Positions 1-8,604 of a stretch of 64,000 bases of DNA are shown here, piece by piece. Position 1 is the first letter of the stretch, and each line of letters opens with the position of its first letter. Below the pieces are notes generated by a model. That model was not told where the DNA came from and made no database searches. It saw only the letters and a program-made list of their open reading frames with translations. This stretch comes from Noviherbaspirillum pedocola (GTDB taxonomy: Bacteria; Pseudomonadota; Gammaproteobacteria; Burkholderiales; Burkholderiaceae_D), in contig NZ_JAEPBG010000011.1 of the NCBI RefSeq assembly GCF_016632335.1, positions 62,001 through 126,000 of the forward strand, read 5' to 3'. The translations under genes and the position numbers were made by a program.

Positions 1-860
1 TCAAACAGCAGCCGAGCCGCTGGCGAGATCTTTTTGTGTTCCGGATAGACGACGCAGTACTGCTTCAACCCCCGAATGGAGAAATCGATTGGTATCACCA
101 AAGTTCCGTCCCTCAGTTCGTCTTGCACATAGAGACGTGGCACCAAAGCGATACCGATCCCGCAGCAGGCTCCCTGGATAATCATGGAAAACAGGTCGTA
201 GCGCGGTCCTGCCATTGGCGCAAGCTCCTCGTGACCAGCGGCTGCGAACCAGCGCGTCCACGCATCTTCGCGCGTGTTTTTATGCAACATGGGAAAGCTC
301 GCCAGATCTACTGCCGAACGCAACTGACGCCCTGCCAATAACTTGGGACTAACAACCGGGACCAGTTCTTCGTCAAACAAGTCTTCCTGTATGCATCCTG
401 CCCAGGCAGGATGTCGGTAATGGATTGCAGCAGCGAAGCTCGAATCGCCAAACAGGAAAGGCAGTGCCCTTTCGCTGAGGTTGACCGTAATATCCGGGTG
501 CCGCTCACAAAAAGATGCAACTTTGGGAATTAGCCACTTAGAGGTAAATGTCGGGATTACAGCTAGCTCGAGAAACTGCTGACCGTTCTGATAGGCCATT
601 GCGCCAAGGGTGTCTCGCTCGAGACGAGCAAGATCTTCCCTGACTCTGAGATAATACGCTCTGCCGATATCGGACAAGCTCACCCGCTTCTTTACTCGAT
701 GAAATAGTTGCAAGCCTAAGTACTCTTCGAGAACACCAATCTGGCGACTGATAGCACCTTCGGTGAGCGAAAGTTCTTCAGCCGCACGGGAAAAGCTTTG
801 ATAGCGTGCAGCCGCCTCGAAAGTGATGAGCGCCCCGGTGCTGGGTATTTTTCTGCGCAT
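1..860 (-). CDS. LysR-family transcriptional regulator, C-terminus cut by window edge
   Basis: The minus strand reads without interruption from an ATG at 860 to the left edge, about 286 residues with no stop. The first 60 residues are a classic LysR winged helix-turn-helix (ALITFEAAARYQSFSRAAEE, then LTEGAISRQIGVLEEYLG), and the rest fits the periplasmic-binding-like effector domain (a WLIPKVASFCERHPDI segment, a CCGIGIALVP segment). The start is supported by GGAGGAGA eight bases upstream. LysR proteins are usually about 300 residues, so only the last few are missing. It resembles the GcvA/AmpR branch by its sequence style, but the target and effector cannot be read. No divergent gene follows within 400 bases, so the regulated partner is not obvious. 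The family call is secure. Confidence 0.9.
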   Translation of the reverse strand, partial: MRRKIPSTGALITFEAAARYQSFSRAAEELSLTEGAISRQIGVLEEYLGLQLFHRVKKRVSLSDIGRAYYLRVREDLARLERDTLGAMAYQNGQQFLELAVIPTFTSKWLIPKVASFCERHPDITVNLSERALPFLFGDSSFAAAIHYRHPAWAGCIQEDLFDEELVPVVSPKLLAGRQLRSAVDLASFPMLHKNTREDAWTRWFAAAGHEELAPMAGPRYDLFSMIIQGACCGIGIALVPRLYVQDELRDGTLVIPIDFSIRGLKQYCVVYPEHKKISPAARLLF

Positions 861-1262
861 CGTCTTGTCTCCTCCTTCGGCTGGCATGCAGCCATGGTGT
901 GTCTGTTTGTTGCTATGCGAACCAAGCGAATAAGCCGTGTTTCGCCCCGGTCGGCTATTATAGGGTGCCACACACTCGCCTCGTCGCTTGGCCGCCGACC
1001 GAAAGGACGGCAAGGTATTGCGGCAAAGCGCACTTAAAAGTTTGGTATTGATGCCAGTGTGCGAAAACTGTCAGTTCCGGTGCTCTTCGCGGTCTTTCAC
1101 CGATGTTCGCCGATTAGCGCCAGCTCGTACCTGCAAACTCACGTGCCCCTTGTAACTTCTGTCGCTGCCCTGATGAGCTCTGGTCCACCCACCGCACCGG
1201 CCTTGTCGGCCGCAGCAAATCGCTGCTTGGCCTGGTGTACCGCACCGAGCATGCCTGCTTAC
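861..1262. other. Intergenic, nothing recognised
   Basis: About 400 bases between the LysR start and the IS3 relic. Short open frames exist on both strands but none shows a ribosome site or a recognisable protein. Part of it must hold the LysR promoter. Confidence 0.5.
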
Positions 1263-1327
1263 TGACCCTGCCCTGATTTCACATACAGCAGGAAGTTTGT
1301 TAACTTTTTGGTTGTATGGAGGAATGC

Positions 1328-1462
1328 ATGGGTGAGAAATTGGTGCCGAAACGGCAGTACACGGAAGAATTCAAGGCGGAAGCGGTCAGGCTGGCGCAGT
1401 CGGTCGGGCAGCACGAAGCCGCCCGCCGGCTCGGCGTGCCGGTGGCGACACTGGGTAATTAG
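1328..1462 (+). pseudogene. IS3-family transposase OrfA, N-terminal fragment
   Basis: The frame from ATG 1328 gives about 44 residues beginning MGEKLVPKRQYTEEFKAEAV and ending PVATLGN followed by TAG. This is the start of an IS3-type OrfA, whose N-terminal helix-turn-helix (EFKAEAVRLAQ, then HEAARRLGVPVATLGN) binds the element ends; a full OrfA has about 90 to 100 residues and is followed by OrfB. GGAGG lies about nine bases before the codon. The possible left end of the element starts near 1263 (TGACCCTG). Everything after the helix-turn-helix is gone, and the break coincides with the 3' end of the regulator gene at 1464, so the element inserted or was deleted against that gene. It cannot make an active transposase. 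Confidence 0.8.
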
Positions 1463-1463
1463 T

Positions 1464-2213
1464 TCAGGCAGTCGCCGCGTTTGCGAGCCTGTTTATTGGG
1501 GACCCAACCGTGGGGCTCTCCCTTCGATCCGTCGTAAGTTCCTCCAGCCGGTATCCGTAACCATAGACTGGTGCTAGCCGAAAGCCATGCTTAGGGTTCA
1601 AGCCGAGCTTGTTGCGTACACGGGATACATGGGTGTCCATGGTGCGCGACATTTCCGGATGATCCGCTCCCCAAACTGTCTCGACAATCAGTGCCCGGGA
1701 AAGCGGCCGGCCAAGGTTACGGAAAAACAGAAGTCCCAGATCGAATTCTTTCCTTGTCAAGTCCAAGAGCTTGCCATCTCTTTCGGCGCGCTCACGTGCC
1801 GGCTCGAAAACATAAGCGCCGAACTGGAGTCGTTCTCCGTAGACCCGCATTGGATATGCCCGACGCAGCAATACTGTGACCCGTACCGATAGTTCCTGAT
1901 GTCGTATCGGCGTGGCGATGTAATCGGTGGCGCCGGCATCCAAACTCTCGAGGATTACTTCTTGATCGGCCAATCTAGCAACGCAAAGAATAGGCACCGG
2001 TGTCGGAATATGCCGGCGTACTTCCTGCACCAGATTCGTTTCCTTCTCCCGATGGTGCAAATCAAGCACCAACAAATCAAACGGTTCCTTGGCATACCGT
2101 CGCACCACTTCCGCACAGGAGGAATAGGATTCGCATTGGTACCTTCTGCTTGCCAGCAGCTCACATACTGTATCTGTTTGGAGGAGACCGAAATTGAGTA
2201 AGGCGATCTTCAT
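1464..2213 (-). CDS. OmpR-type response regulator with degenerate receiver
   Basis: A 249-residue protein with an N-terminal receiver-like domain (residues 1-115) and a C-terminal winged helix of the OmpR/PhoB type (about 130-225: LTRKEFDL, then MDTHVSRVRNKL and YGYGYRLEEL). The possible phosphoacceptor is Asp51 in LLVLDLHH. The usual acidic pair near residue 8 is absent (MKIALLNFGL), and the conserved Lys position reads Thr101 (YIATPI), so normal phosphorylation is doubtful. The frame stays open upstream to 2354, but MKIALL at 2213 starts where the receiver fold should; neither start has a good ribosome site. The last 24 residues lie beyond the domain and run up to the IS3 junction, so the tail may be acquired. 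No sensor kinase is adjacent. Confidence 0.82.
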   Translation of the reverse strand: MKIALLNFGLLQTDTVCELLASRRYQCESYSSCAEVVRRYAKEPFDLLVLDLHHREKETNLVQEVRRHIPTPVPILCVARLADQEVILESLDAGATDYIATPIRHQELSVRVTVLLRRAYPMRVYGERLQFGAYVFEPARERAERDGKLLDLTRKEFDLGLLFFRNLGRPLSRALIVETVWGADHPEMSRTMDTHVSRVRNKLGLNPKHGFRLAPVYGYGYRLEELTTDRRESPTVGSPINRLANAATA

Positions 2214-2934
2214 GGCGGGCGGTAAAGGTGGGGATTGTTTGTTTGAGTTTGAGAGATTGTTGACATTTCTCGGAGGAAAGTAAATTACTCCCGCTAAATT
2301 AGTCGTCATTAATGGCATAAACGTGGCGGCGAGAACACATCTCTTGCATTCCAAGTACTAAAACGATGAAAAAAGTCGGACTGGAAATGCCCAAGATAGA
2401 GTCTTTTGCAGATAAAGATAAGCTGGGCCGTGATCTGTATCCGTCAAATCGTTAGTGTTGTCGCATGAGATAAATCGCCATAGGAAAAGGCGGTGTGTTC
2501 CGTCACAATGACCGGCATGAGGAACAGCAAGCCGTTTGGGTAAGCTACTGCAGTTCGAACACGGGAAGAAATATGGAGACCGAACAGCATTCAGTGCACG
2601 GGAAGCGCAAATGCGCTCTGGGTAGCCTGCGCGCGGTTGAAATCAAGCCAGTCGTGGAGCAGTCTGCGCCCGCGACACACATAGCCGCCATGATGGCGCA
2701 GTCGTCAGCCTTAATGATGGGTATGATGCTCCTGCCGCTGCAATGCTTTATTCATGCCACTGCCACTGCCAGTGCCAGTGCCAGTGCCAGTGCGGGGGTG
2801 GTCAATCGGTATTGGCAAGTAAAGCAGCACTTATACGAATCTCAGGTTTGAAAAACGTGTAGATGGGTCAGCGGTCTGAGCGGGACTTTATTCTCCAAGG
2901 AGGCTGCCGTGCTGACGCTGGAAAAAATTTACAC
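2214..2934. other. Intergenic, with one doubtful short frame
   Basis: An open frame at 2495-2851 on the plus strand (118 codons) spans this gap, but it has no ribosome site, no domain, and a stretch created by a hexanucleotide repeat. No other gene was recognised. Confidence 0.4.
2756..2793 (+). repeat. Hexanucleotide tandem repeat
   Basis: Six and one third copies of GCCAST: two GCCACT units followed by four GCCAGT units. In the doubtful frame covering it this reads as alternating Ala-Thr then Ala-Ser. Such repeats can change length by slippage in multiples of two codons. Confidence 0.85.
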
Positions 2935-3582
2935 CTAGAACTCGCGATTTCGTTTGAACGCAACAGTCAAGAGGTTCACCCAGGCAAGAGAAACTAACCA
3001 CCCGCCTAAAATATCTGACGGATAGTGAACTCCAAGATATAAACGTGACATTGCAACAAACAGGACATAGCACGCGCCAAAAATTGCTATCAGAGTCCGC
3101 CATTGTTTATTGCGACAAATAAAAATGATCGCGGCCACCATGGTAATGGAATTTATCGCATGTCCGCTTGGAAAGCTGTATGTCAGCTCAGGCGCAATTG
3201 AGTCCCATAAATGCGGTCGGATACGAGCAAATACGTGCTTGGCGATAAAATCGAGAAGCGCCGCCCCTAATACAGCCGCTACTAAAAATGGCGCCGCTGA
3301 TTTGCGATTTTGTCGTAACAAAAATACAACAATCAATAAAGCATCCAGGGGGAAAAGAATGTATCGTGATCCAAGCCATGTAACAACGAGCATCACTACA
3401 TCAAGTTGTCGGGATGCATGAGAATGTACAAATAAAAGGGTAGGACGGTCGAAGGTAAGCATTCCGTTACTACCCAGATTTGCGCCTAGAATTATGAACA
3501 AACACAGCGGTGTAAAGACACCGAGAAATAATACAAGCAGAACGTGACGATGCCTGCGTATCCATGAAATCAGTCGGCGCAA
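2935..3582 (-). CDS. PAP2-family membrane phosphatase
   Basis: A 215-residue polytopic inner-membrane protein. All three signature motifs of type 2 phosphatidic acid phosphatases are visible: KHVFARIRP (K-x6-RP), SFPSGHA (PSGH) and SRLYLGVHYPSD (SR-x5-H-x3-D). Catalytic residues of this family act at the outer membrane face on lipid phosphates such as undecaprenyl diphosphate, phosphatidic acid or phosphatidylglycerol phosphate; which one cannot be told. At least five hydrophobic segments are present, the first at residues 13-33. The start must be a TTG at 3582, since the frame is closed just upstream; GAGGT lies seven bases before it. It stands alone with no partner gene. Family certain, substrate unknown. 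Confidence 0.9.
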   Translation of the reverse strand: MRRLISWIRRHRHVLLVLFLGVFTPLCLFIILGANLGSNGMLTFDRPTLLFVHSHASRQLDVVMLVVTWLGSRYILFPLDALLIVVFLLRQNRKSAAPFLVAAVLGAALLDFIAKHVFARIRPHLWDSIAPELTYSFPSGHAINSITMVAAIIFICRNKQWRTLIAIFGACYVLFVAMSRLYLGVHYPSDILGGWLVSLAWVNLLTVAFKRNREF

Positions 3583-4054
3583 TCTGCGACCTCAGTTGTG
3601 AAGATTTACGGGGCCGGTTATGAATATTCTGCGCTTAATAAATATGGCGACAGAATGTTACGAGGGTTCCGCGGCGCAACGTCCTGCGTCTATGGCGGTA
3701 GTCTTTACCAACTCTGAGGTTAAACCAACCGAAGCGTGAGCAGAGCGCTAGAGTATTTGCCCCGCTGCAGCAGCTTGCTACAGCAGAACGGAACTGGCCA
3801 CCATCCGGATGGCGTGCGCCATGTGGCCCTTCAGGCGCCAAATGGTACCAGCGAACGTGTTCGGCTGTTGCGGCCCAAGAAGGCGGAAGTATTGGCCGCA
3901 AAGGCTAGCGTCCCATTTGAAACGGCGGCCGGCGCTAATCCCGGCCTTGGGAAAGTTGAGGGACGCGCATGGAAACCCCCGTTGTAACGCCTATAGCTAG
4001 CGTGCCGTAACTGTGATGACGCTGATGGACATCTCCGGTAGAGCTGAGGGCTTA
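3583..4054. other. Intergenic, possible old insertion-element debris
   Basis: No gene was recognised. The stretch near 3925-3975 reads AAGANPGLGK in one plus-strand frame and resembles a segment near 50580 that reads AAGANPALGR, hinting at two remnants of the same lost element; the element was not identified. Confidence 0.3.
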
Positions 4055-4090
4055 CAAAAACGCCGCGGTGCATATGATCACCGCGGCGTT
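4055..4090 (-). terminator. Intrinsic terminator of the PepA-like gene
   Basis: A perfect 12-bp GC-rich stem (AACGCCGCGGTG paired with CACCGCGGCGTT, 8-base loop), followed on the minus strand by a short T run. It lies about 30 bases past the stop codon at 4121. Confidence 0.9.
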
Positions 4091-4120
4091 CGAGACTGGC
4101 ACTCTTTAAGCCGTATGGGT

Positions 4121-4954
4121 TCAGGCGCGCTTCTTGCGGCGCGACATACCCAGACCCAACAGGCCCAGGCCGATCAGCGCAACGCTGGCCGGTTCCGGAA
4201 CAGCGGTACCGCCGAAGATCACGTCCATCGACCCATTGACGGTCTGCGTGCCGGTCAGCGGAATGTTGTTGAACTGGCCGGACTGGAACGACACGTTGTA
4301 GAACGGGTTCGGCGAAGTAAAGAACTGACTGCCTTGCGACGTCAGCGCGAAGCTGGTCGACGAGCCGAAGCTGCCGCAGTTGATGCCGTTGGTGCTGCCG
4401 CAGGTCGACAGCGACGGATCCAGCGTGCCCTGGCCGGAGGTCGGCATGCCGGTGCCGATCAGGTAGTCGTCGCCGCTGTTGGCGCGGGTCCATGCGGTCG
4501 AGCCATTGGCCGGCTGGCCGAACGTCGTGTTCGTATTTGGATCGATGTACACCGACAGGGCACCGCCCGGGGTGAAGTTAAAGGTGGTCTTGCCGCCGGA
4601 AGTGCTGAAGGTGCCGCTGCCGGTGTACAGCGCATACAGGCCGTATTGCTGCGACACGACCGAGCCGGACTGGCCTAGCTGCGAGGCGACAGGGGACGAG
4701 CCGTTGTTGGCCACGAACTGGCCGGCATTCCACAGCAGCGAGACGTTGAAGGTATTGTTCGCGCCGAAGGAAATCACCTCGGTGTAGTTGCCGGTGACTT
4801 TGTCGGCGGTAAAGGTATTCGCAGTGGCGCCGGCGACCGAGCCTTCGTTGACCGTGAAGTCAGGGAAGGTCTGTGCCATTGCGGCCGAGCTCGCCAGCGC
4901 CAGTGCGCCCGTTACAGCGGCGGACATCAGGGTTTTTTGGATCAGCTTCTTCAT
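4121..4954 (-). CDS. PEP-CTERM exported protein, flocculation-associated PepA type
   Basis: A 277-residue protein with a Sec signal peptide (MKKLIQKTLMSAAVTGALAL, cleavage likely after AMA) and a C-terminal sorting tail: VPEP, a hydrophobic helix, and the basic end SRRKKRA. That tail is recognised by the EpsH/XrtA exosortase, which places the protein in the envelope or matrix. The body is low in Cys and rich in Ser, Thr, Gly and Asn. It resembles the PepA proteins tied to floc formation in Zoogloea and other betaproteobacteria, which is recognition from memory and not an alignment. The start at 4954 has GGAGGT five bases upstream. It is monocistronic, with a sigma-54 type promoter at 5060-5075 and a strong terminator, so it is an independently regulated extracellular-matrix gene. 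Confidence 0.88.
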   Translation of the reverse strand: MKKLIQKTLMSAAVTGALALASSAAMAQTFPDFTVNEGSVAGATANTFTADKVTGNYTEVISFGANNTFNVSLLWNAGQFVANNGSSPVASQLGQSGSVVSQQYGLYALYTGSGTFSTSGGKTTFNFTPGGALSVYIDPNTNTTFGQPANGSTAWTRANSGDDYLIGTGMPTSGQGTLDPSLSTCGSTNGINCGSFGSSTSFALTSQGSQFFTSPNPFYNVSFQSGQFNNIPLTGTQTVNGSMDVIFGGTAVPEPASVALIGLGLLGLGMSRRKKRA

Positions 4955-5059
4955 ACTACCTCCAGGATTTGGGTTGCTTTGCATGCACAGTTGTCGGGGT
5001 TCGCCGGCGTATCAGCAGCACGTTGCACAAATGCAAAATGTTACGCGATGCAAAAATTA

Positions 5060-5075
5060 TGCAAACGCTATGCCA
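5060..5075 (-). promoter_or_regulatory. Sigma-54 promoter of the PEP-CTERM gene
   Basis: On the minus strand the site reads TGGCAT-AGCGT-TTGCA, matching the RpoN consensus TGGCAC-N5-TTGCA at all but one base, with the GG and GC dinucleotides ten bases apart. It lies about 105 bases upstream of the ATG at 4954. In related bacteria PEP-CTERM and exopolysaccharide genes are driven by RpoN with the PrsK/PrsR two-component system; no such activator is in this window. Confidence 0.75.
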
Positions 5076-6230
5076 TGGGAAAAAACGTGATGCAAACCAA
5101 GCCACTAGCAATTAAGAAACAATGCAGAAAGTAAACTCTGTAAATTGCTCCGACACACATTTAATGCCTTAACTTAACAGTTTGGCATTTTCTTAGGCTG
5201 CGCAATTATTTAAAAGTGTGCGCTTACGTCGCGCCAATCGAATGAGTACTTCGGAAAGGGGCTTCCTTGTAGTCGTGTGGCGGAACCAGGCGGGCCTGCA
5301 TTCGACCAACGTCATGGTGACTGCCGCGGAAAATGTGAAGCAAGTCGTTGATTCACTATTTCGTAGTGCACAAAGCGTTGCATCGCAATAAGTTGCAGCG
5401 GGTACTTTCAATTCGCGCCGAAGCCTGCTGTTATCCATAGCGGAAGTTAATAGGCCGCGATAGCCAACGCGGTGCATCTACTCGCGAACTGTTCGCTTGC
5501 CCGCGTGAAGACGCCATTACAAAGGTGTATGTACCGCCAAGGGCCTATCGAATGCTTGTTGCGGCGAATGCGTGGGGCAACTGGCAGGGCTGCGCGCGAC
5601 GATACAGAGACAAAAGCGGGCTGCCTCACGGGGAATTCTTCCACGATGTGACTGCGACAGTCCTGCAATATAGCGATTCATCAGCATCAGTACCGCAGCG
5701 CACCGATGCATTCTCTGTGGCGCATACAGTGGTCTTTGCGGCACCAGCTCGATCAAGCGCGCCCGCCAACACAAGAGAGACCACGGGCTGATGGCGGCAG
5801 CACGAGGCGACAACTTCGCTGAATTTCTATCGATGAATAATCCGGCACTTCTTTTAAGGTGAGGTGATACGGAAACACTCACCTTCTTCGTCGCGGTTTG
5901 CCTAACAGGTTTTCGTGGACATTTAAACTTCGGCCGCACCATTTCCCAGATTTGATTTCAGCGTGGCAGGGAAAGTAACAGGAGCTGGCACATCGGTATG
6001 ATCACTCGCCTGAACGCCAAGACCTGTCCCATCCTCTGTGATGGCGAGCAATGGCGAGTCTCACCCGCGCTACTGCGTAAGATCATCGACCTCTCGCCAT
6101 TAACGAAATTACCGCGGCGGCAGGTGGGTAGTGCCGGAAAAGTCGATGACCGTCTTGCCTTCACGTTTACGCTTGAAATAAGTTGCAGGAAGCATTTTGC
6201 TCTTGGATTTCCCGCTAACCTGTCTGAAAA
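5076..6230. other. Gene-poor stretch
   Basis: Over 1.1 kb without a convincing gene. Several frames of 60-140 codons are open on either strand but lack ribosome sites and recognisable domains. The part next to 5076 should hold activator sites for the sigma-54 promoter, none of which could be identified by eye. Confidence 0.4.
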
Positions 6231-6234
6231 GTAA

Positions 6235-6334
6235 GGTTGTGGGGAAAATCGCGGAGCGTAAAATTTTTCCCACAACCCGTCACCGGCAGCGAGTTGTGGG
6301 AAAATTTAGATATATGCGTCTTTTTCCCACAACC
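6235..6334. repeat. Four alternating copies of GTTGTGGGRAAAA ahead of the nucleotidyltransferase gene
   Basis: The motif occurs at 6235-6248 (plus), 6265-6277 (inverted), 6293-6304 (plus) and 6322-6334 (inverted), making two nested inverted pairs. The last copy ends on the base before the ATG at 6335, where a Shine-Dalgarno should be. Possible roles are operator, mRNA hairpin blocking translation, or remnants of a repeat element. Confidence 0.8.
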
Positions 6335-7609
6335 ATGGATGAGCAACTTTGCGACGATCTCACGGATGACCAACGGCGACAATTTATTGATGCTCAACAG
6401 ATTAGGTCGAGCTGGTTAGCTGCTGAGCACCGCGTTGCGAACTACCGTGGCAGTATGTATTGGCAAAGCTCCAAGGGGCATGCGTACTTGTTCCGGGAAT
6501 ACAGCAAGGAAAATCGCAAGTACATGGGGCCACGTACGGCCGAAACTGAAAAAATTTACGCTGAGTTCAAAGCTGGTAAGGCTTCGGCAGAGGAGCGCTA
6601 CAAGGCACTCAGCGAGGCTCTTGCAAGGCACGAGCGTCTTAATGCCGCCCAGCGCGTCGGTCGCACGCCGATCGTAGTGGTCAAACTGTTAGAAGAACTC
6701 CGTAAGGCTGGGCTGCAAAACCATTTGATGGTTATTGGTACTAATGCGCTCTTCGCTTATGAAGCGCATGCCGGCGTTCGCTTTCACGGAAACGTGACTG
6801 CAACACATGATGTCGACTTGTTATGGGATTCGCGCAAGAAACTGACTTTGCTGGCCCATGCCGACGACAACTTCAGCAGGACTGGCCTCATCGGAGTGCT
6901 TCAAAAAGTAGACAAATCGTTTGAGTTGGAAGAGGGAAAAAACAGCGCTGCTAACAGCCAAGGTTATATGGTTGATCTAATCAAGCGCCGTCCTTTGTCG
7001 TTATATGATGACCAAGAGCAACAACCATTGATAACGCGTCCGCACGACTTTTGGGCGAGCAAAATCCGCAACATGGACTGGCTACTCTGTTCGCCAAAAT
7101 TCAAACAAGTTGTCGCCGCCAGTAACGGGAAGATGGCTGAGATGATTACGGTGGATCCTCGCGCCTTTGTTTTGTTTAAGGTGTATCTAGGCGAAAAGGA
7201 CGACCGTAATCCTTTGAAGGCGCCACGCGATATCGCGCAGGCCAAAGCAGTCTACAAACTTGTTCAGGAACGAATGCCTCAACTAGGCTTCGATCGTATC
7301 CATGTATTACCCGAAAAACCGCGAGATGAAAGGGTCTTTGACATTCTTGACCCGCACAGTAACGAGCAGCGATCCCTTGCTAAACAGCTAGGAGCAGTTG
7401 CACCCTTCGGAGAACATGTCGGAACAATCACAGCAGTAACGGCAACTGAGGTGATCCAGCATATCGGTCAAGGCAGGCACGTAGCTTGGGAACGTTCGAA
7501 ACTGAGCGGCGCATCCTTTGGACCTGGTGATGGTGTGACCATCTCTAAGGATGGGGTTCTACGTCCAACACGACAACAGGGGAGAACGGGGGCTCACAAA
7601 CACCGCTAA
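6335..7609 (+). CDS. GSU2403-type nucleotidyltransferase-fold protein
   Basis: A 424-residue protein beginning MDEQLCDDLTDDQRRQFIDA. Residues about 115-160 carry the fold signature: LMVIGTNALFAYEAHAG followed by VTATHDVDLLWD, where the DVD acidic pair would bind metal and nucleotide. This matches the GSU2403 family of nucleotidyltransferase-like proteins, whose substrates are not established; relatives by fold include AbiEii and MenT toxins. A middle segment (ITRPHDFWASKIRNMDW, then VDPRAFVLFK and HVLPEKPRDERVFDIL) continues the family architecture. The open frame extends upstream to 6197, but those residues are translated repeats, so I take ATG 6335. No Shine-Dalgarno is visible because a repeat copy occupies it. 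The next gene (7937) is an RNase-like protein in the same direction, 330 bases away. Confidence 0.75.
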   Translation: MDEQLCDDLTDDQRRQFIDAQQIRSSWLAAEHRVANYRGSMYWQSSKGHAYLFREYSKENRKYMGPRTAETEKIYAEFKAGKASAEERYKALSEALARHERLNAAQRVGRTPIVVVKLLEELRKAGLQNHLMVIGTNALFAYEAHAGVRFHGNVTATHDVDLLWDSRKKLTLLAHADDNFSRTGLIGVLQKVDKSFELEEGKNSAANSQGYMVDLIKRRPLSLYDDQEQQPLITRPHDFWASKIRNMDWLLCSPKFKQVVAASNGKMAEMITVDPRAFVLFKVYLGEKDDRNPLKAPRDIAQAKAVYKLVQERMPQLGFDRIHVLPEKPRDERVFDILDPHSNEQRSLAKQLGAVAPFGEHVGTITAVTATEVIQHIGQGRHVAWERSKLSGASFGPGDGVTISKDGVLRPTRQQGRTGAHKHR

Positions 7610-7610
7610 A

Positions 7611-7629
7611 ATCTTTTGCAGCAAAAGAT
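7611..7629. repeat. Odd palindrome with TTTTGCAGCAAAA core
   Basis: A 19-bp palindrome just after the nucleotidyltransferase stop codon. The same 13-bp core recurs four times at 10431-10818. It resembles the KorB operator TTTAGCSGCTAAA in length, odd centre and central GCNGC. Confidence 0.85.
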
Positions 7630-7936
7630 CGTATGCCAATACTTGTGTTGCGCGCGGAGTAAAAATGAGCCACTGGGAGTGCGGACGAAATCTTGGACTA
7701 CCTGGAGGTAGTTCATGTATTCGTACGAAGATCGCATGCGGGCGGTTTAGATTTACTTCGCGTTTGACACTTGTCTTAGTCGTGGATCTCGCCAGTGCGC
7801 TGCTCCGTGATCGAACACCCAGCGCGATAGACGGAGACCGGCCAGCAGACCGACTAATCGCTTTAATGCTAAAGTGATAGATCGCCACGGTGCGCTGTTT
7901 GCATAGCCTGGGGCTGCTTGATCGTTGGATGGGACA
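7630..7936. other. Intergenic, nothing recognised
   Basis: About 300 bases between the palindrome and the exonuclease gene. The open frames here on both strands are unsupported. Confidence 0.5.
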
Positions 7937-8395
7937 ATGCGTGTTTTTATCGATACGGAATTTACCGACCTTGCGAAACCAGAACTTATCAGCTTGGGCT
8001 TAGCCGCAGAGACGGGCGAGGAATGCTATATCGAAGTTCTATTTGAGGCCCGCCGGTGTACCGACTTCGTGCGCAATGTCGTCATTCCCTTGCTCGGTAA
8101 AGACCCTGATGCTTTCTGTCCGCGGAACGACTTGCGACTACGGATTCTGGAATGGCTGGGGATCGTGAAGGGAAGTGATCCAATCCAGATTTGTTACGAC
8201 TCGCCTCATGACTGGGACTTGTTCAACCGGGCGCTCGACGGCCAAGTGCCCGGTTGGATCGAGCCGATGCCGCTCAAAAGCTCTGACATCAACGAACTGC
8301 TGCTCTATTCGTACTTCCGCCGCCATCCCGATGAGAGCGAGCACCACGCGCTTTCCGATGCCAAGGCAAATTTGTACGCCTACAGGCCGCGATGA
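7937..8395 (+). CDS. DEDDh-type 3'-5' exoribonuclease-like protein
   Basis: A 152-residue protein of the RNase H/DnaQ fold. Motif I is FIDTEFT (Asp and Glu), motif II is probably YDSPHDWDLF, and motif III is HHALSDAKAN, giving H-x-A-x-x-D. These are the four acidic residues and histidine expected for metal-dependent 3'-5' exonucleases, and the compact size resembles the Rv2179c-type exoribonucleases. ATG 7937 has GGATGGG just upstream; the frame opens four codons earlier at 7925. The protein is soluble and has no signal peptide. It is alone in the strand with no operon partner closer than 330 bases. The enzymatic class is well supported; the substrate is inferred from the family. Confidence 0.78.
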   Translation: MRVFIDTEFTDLAKPELISLGLAAETGEECYIEVLFEARRCTDFVRNVVIPLLGKDPDAFCPRNDLRLRILEWLGIVKGSDPIQICYDSPHDWDLFNRALDGQVPGWIEPMPLKSSDINELLLYSYFRRHPDESEHHALSDAKANLYAYRPR

Positions 8396-8604
8396 ATTTT
8401 TGAGGGAGTAGGGACTCTGCTGGGACTTGCACCCGTTGCCCTGCCTTTACCTTCCGTCGCCCTCGCGAAGCCGTTGGCCTTCGGCATTGAGCTACAGTTT
8501 GTCGTGCGCCGCTTTAGCGGCGACCTAGCTGCGTGTAGCTGGAAACGAAATGACCCAGGCACGCATAGTGGCCTGGAACCTTCAACTACAGCTGGATAAG
8601 ACCA

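Noticed and set aside
2756-2793. CRISPR-like repeat
   Set aside because: The units are contiguous hexamers without spacers; no CRISPR array or cas gene was found anywhere in the window.
2495-2851. 118-codon frame as a gene
   Set aside because: No ribosome site or domain, and its repeats come from a DNA microsatellite.
4013-4678. Long plus-strand frame over the PepA-like gene
   Set aside because: It is antisense to a gene with signal peptide, sorting tail, promoter and terminator; the frame is a composition effect.
5076-6230. Several 60-140 codon frames
   Set aside because: None has a start signal or recognisable protein; they overlap on both strands.
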